A stretch of 16,500 bases of DNA, from contig CAZPRY010000066.1 of NCBI GenBank assembly GCA_964589175.1, forward strand, positions 1 through 16,500. The letters run 5' to 3'. Below the pieces are notes generated by a model. It did no database searches, was not told the origin of the DNA, and worked only from the letters and a program-made list of their open reading frames with translations. Of this stretch, positions 14,951-16,500 are shown in pieces. Each line of letters starts with the position of its first letter. Position 1 is the first letter of the stretch. The DNA comes from CAZPRY01 sp964589175 (lineage in GTDB: Bacteria > Fidelibacterota > UBA2242). The position numbers and the translations under genes were made by a program.

Positions 14951-15772
14951 TTGAATACCCCTCGCATCGCTATTATTGGCGCCGGCAACATTGGCGTATC
15001 GATCGCCAGCGGGCTGGCGGACTCCGGTCGTTTCCAGGCGGGAGACATCACTTTGACCCGCAGGAAAATTCACCTGCTCGAAGAACACAAGAAACGGGGT
15101 TTTATCGTTGAATCGAATAACCTCAGCGCGGTTCGAAATTCGGACCTGATCATCATTGCCGTCGAACCACAGCAGATGAACACCGCACTCGCAGAAATAA
15201 AACCGGAATTACAGAGCGACAGGCACATCGTTATATCGGTGGTTACCGGTGTCAGCACCGAACAAATCACCAAGCAGATCGGTGACGATATTCCCGTAGT
15301 ACGCGCTATGCCCAACACTGCCATTGCCGTTCGCGAATCCATGACTTGTCTGGCGTCGAACAGCAGCGGAAAAGCTGCCCTGGAACTCGCTCGCGCGATT
15401 TTCGATACAGTCGGCAGAACTTTGGTTATCAACGAAGATAATATGATCGCCGCTACGGCTTTGGGTGCTTGCGGAATCGCATTCTTTTTGCGGGCCATCC
15501 GCGCCGCCTCACAGGGCGGTATCGAGATCGGTTTTCACTCCGAAGATGCCATAGCCATCGCCGCCCAGACGGCCAAAGGGGCCGCTTCGCTGTTGCTGGC
15601 CGCCGGCGGCCATCCCGAGCACGAAATTGACAAGGTCACAACACCTAGGGGCTGTACGATCTCGGGATTGAACCAGATGGAACACGAGGGATTCAGTTCG
15701 GCAATGATCAAAGGCATCACCGTTTCAGCCGAGAAGGCTGCCAAACTATATGCCGTCAGTAAAACGATATAA
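14951..15772 (+). CDS. proC: Pyrroline-5-carboxylate reductase
   Basis: A 273-residue cytoplasmic enzyme for the last step of proline synthesis, reducing pyrroline-5-carboxylate to proline with NAD(P)H. The Rossmann nucleotide-binding motif GAGNIG is at 10-15. MPNTAIAV (120-127) and the family signature VTTPRGCTISGLNQMEHEGF (229-248) are clear. The helix segment GACGIAFFLRAI (172-183) differs from the GSGPAY form of proteobacterial enzymes and resembles what I recall from Bacteroidetes ProC, which fits an FCB origin. The start is TTG at 14951: AAGGAG lies six bases upstream, the length becomes normal for the family, and no ATG is present near it. The gene is monocistronic here, convergent with the RRM protein gene. 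Confidence 0.93.
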   Translation: MNTPRIAIIGAGNIGVSIASGLADSGRFQAGDITLTRRKIHLLEEHKKRGFIVESNNLSAVRNSDLIIIAVEPQQMNTALAEIKPELQSDRHIVISVVTGVSTEQITKQIGDDIPVVRAMPNTAIAVRESMTCLASNSSGKAALELARAIFDTVGRTLVINEDNMIAATALGACGIAFFLRAIRAASQGGIEIGFHSEDAIAIAAQTAKGAASLLLAAGGHPEHEIDKVTTPRGCTISGLNQMEHEGFSSAMIKGITVSAEKAAKLYAVSKTI

Positions 15773-15774
15773 AA

Positions 15775-15803
15775 AAAGGCCTCGTATCAGATACGAAGCC
15801 TTT
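15775..15803. terminator. Shared bidirectional terminator between proC and the RRM gene
   Basis: AAAGGC (15775-15780) plus TCGTAT (15782-15787) pair with ATACGA (15791-15796) plus GCCTTT (15798-15803), with one C/A mismatch and a CAG loop. On the minus strand it is followed by a run of seven T, so it is strongest for the RRM gene. On the plus strand the T-run is only three bases and lies within the stem. Confidence 0.8.
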
Positions 15804-15830
15804 AAAACCTGTCTTGATTTTACGGTAATG

Positions 15831-16163
15831 TTACCAGGAGCGCGGTCGTGATCCACGATTGCCGCCGCCACCGCTACCACCGCGGGAAAAACCGCCGCCG
15901 CCGCCGCCGCTGGAACGTTCGCCACGGGGACGAGCTTCGTTGACAGCCAGGGTACGCCCCTCTAAATCACTTCCGTTAATGGATTGAATCGCTTTCAGCG
16001 CTTCGGATTTTGAAGGCATTTCAACAAATCCAAATCCACGGAGATCACCGGTATACTGGTCTTTGACTAATTTTACTTCACTAACTTCACCGCATTCTTC
16101 GAAAAGTTTGCGCACTGCTTCTTCACTTGTTGTTCTGGGTAAATTACCCACATAGATGTTCAA
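15831..16163 (-). CDS. Glycine-rich RRM RNA-binding protein (110 aa)
   Basis: A 110-residue single-RRM protein that binds single-stranded RNA, probably as a cytoplasmic RNA chaperone. RNP2 is IYVGNL (3-8) and RNP1 is RGFGFVEM (42-49), with the RNA-stacking aromatics Y4, F44 and F46 in place. The domain fills residues 1-78. The tail (80-110) is rich in Gly, Arg and Ser (six Gly at 86-91, FSRGG, GGGGNRG) and ends in RSW, similar to cyanobacterial and Bacteroidetes Rbp proteins, which are often cold-induced. The start is TTG at 16163: AAAGGAG lies about seven bases upstream and the next Met is at residue 49, inside RNP1. The Gly tract is coded by five GGC plus a GGT (15891-15908), a mild slippage-prone repeat. 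A hairpin with a T-run lies in its leader. Confidence 0.92.
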   Translation of the reverse strand: MNIYVGNLPRTTSEEAVRKLFEECGEVSEVKLVKDQYTGDLRGFGFVEMPSKSEALKAIQSINGSDLEGRTLAVNEARPRGERSSGGGGGGFSRGGSGGGGNRGSRPRSW

Positions 16164-16222
16164 AATAAACTCCTTTGATTAAAATTATCTTTGAATTTCG
16201 AAAATTGACTTAAAACCATTTT

Positions 16223-16247
16223 ATAAAAACCCTCCGAATCGGATGGG
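16223..16247 (-). terminator. Terminator-like hairpin upstream of the RRM gene
   Basis: On the minus strand CCCATCCG (16247 down to 16240) pairs with CGGAGGG (16236 down to 16230), with one bulged base and an ATT loop, then TTTTTAT follows. It lies 60-84 bases before the RRM start codon. No minus-strand gene is visible upstream within the window, so it could be an attenuator in the RRM leader or could shield the gene from upstream transcription. The plus strand also has an AT-rich run after it. Confidence 0.55.
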
Positions 16248-16406
16248 TATAATTTTTGGTATAAGTTAATCGAATTCAAATCTGCTGAAGATACACATAA
16301 TTTAATGAATAAACAAGTTATTTAATCTAAAATATTTTCCCGCGAAACTCCCCCCTAAGGTACATTATTAATCGACACTAGTGTCCGGTAAAAAATGAAA
16401 AAGCAC

Positions 16407-16470
16407 TGGCACTCCCCCAAAAGAGTGGTAATTTATTTTGGTAAAAAAGATGAATTACCGAGGAGCGCCA
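16407..16470 (+). promoter_or_regulatory. Inverted repeats enclosing the ribosome binding site of the partial gene at 16472
   Basis: TGGCACTCC (16407-16415) pairs with GGAGCGCCA (16462-16470) with one mismatch, and inside it GGTAATT (16427-16433) pairs exactly with AATTACC (16453-16459). The GAGGAG ribosome binding site (16460-16465) lies in the right arm. In a transcript that begins outside the element both arms are present, so translation would be masked, a known way for IS elements to avoid activation by read-through. Confidence 0.5.
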
Positions 16471-16471
16471 G

Positions 16472-16500
16472 ATGCAGAAACAAGTTAATACGATCATGAC
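16472..16500 (+). CDS. Start of a gene, possibly a transposase (partial, 3' end outside window)
   Basis: An ATG preceded by GAGGAG opens a frame reading M-Q-K-Q-V-N-T-I-M before the window ends. Nine residues are too few to identify a family. Transposase is inferred only from the IS-like end upstream. Confidence 0.4.

Larger units (their letters stand above)
16374..16500 (+). mobile_element. Probable left end of an insertion sequence (cut by the window edge)
   Basis: A 12-bp palindrome GACACTAGTGTC (16374-16385) runs into GTGTCCGGTAAAAA, which looks like an IS terminal repeat, though the other end is outside the window. Then come a leader hairpin (16407-16470) and a start codon with a good ribosome binding site at 16472. 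This layout, with a short non-coding end and a hairpin masking the first ribosome binding site, is common in IS elements. I cannot assign a family. If it is not an IS, it is the promoter and leader of an ordinary gene. Confidence 0.45.

Noticed and set aside
15466..15505. Unusual GACGIAFF segment in ProC in place of the GSGPAY motif
   Set aside because: It first looked like loss of a conserved site, but it matches the form I recall from Bacteroidetes ProC, and the rest of the signature is intact.
15891..15908. GGC triplet run in the RRM gene as a phase-variation switch
   Set aside because: Gain or loss of whole triplets keeps the frame, and glycine-rich tails commonly contain such runs.
1..16500. 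CRISPR arrays, tRNA or rRNA genes, toxin-antitoxin or phage defence genes
   Set aside because: I looked for regular spaced repeats, cloverleaf sequences and recognisable protein families on both strands and found none.

Overview
The window looks like a chromosomal segment from a bacterium of the FCB superphylum (Calditrichota, KSB1, Marinimicrobia, Zixibacteria or a related candidate lineage). The main evidence is that two very large predicted secreted proteins end in the roughly 80-residue 'YPNPFN' C-terminal domain typical of type IX secretion/FlgD-like sorting in that group. The proC gene also carries Bacteroidetes-like sequence motifs, and there is a small glycine-tailed RRM protein of the kind common in Bacteroidetes-related bacteria. 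The exact phylum cannot be fixed from this window.

Layout, left to right. (1) 1-620: a promoter, a tiny ferredoxin and a small DUF6132-type membrane protein, closed by a terminator. (2) 718-5550: a tight + strand operon of lipoate-protein ligase, a PPOX-fold flavin protein, and pyruvate dehydrogenase E1-alpha, E1-beta and E2, ended by a strong symmetrical hairpin. The ligase attaches lipoate to a lysine on the lipoyl domain of E2, so the enzyme and its substrate are co-expressed. No E3 (dihydrolipoamide dehydrogenase) gene is present here. (3) 5551-5914: a gene-free stretch with several inverted repeats, including a perfect 16-bp palindrome. (4) 5915-9034: a 1039-residue secreted double beta-propeller protein built as an internal duplication. 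(5) 9115-9896: two small genes, a dimeric alpha/beta-barrel protein and a DUF486 membrane protein. (6) 9955-14472, minus strand: a 1505-residue secreted mosaic protein with LVIVD repeats, a beta-helix and Ig-like domains, with a good sigma70-like promoter upstream. (7) 14951-15772: proC (TTG start), convergent with an RRM RNA-binding protein gene (also TTG start), with one hairpin terminator between them. (8) 16374-16500: what looks like the left end of an insertion sequence, cut by the window edge, with a hairpin over the ribosome binding site of its first gene.

Most of the window is housekeeping metabolism plus large cell-surface proteins. I see no CRISPR array, tRNA, rRNA, toxin-antitoxin pair or recognisable defence system. 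The points most worth a second look are the operon pairing lipoate ligase with an unexplained PPOX protein and PDH, the seven-cysteine mini-ferredoxin beside DUF6132, the two mosaic surface proteins, the terminator-like hairpin in the RRM gene leader, and the IS end.
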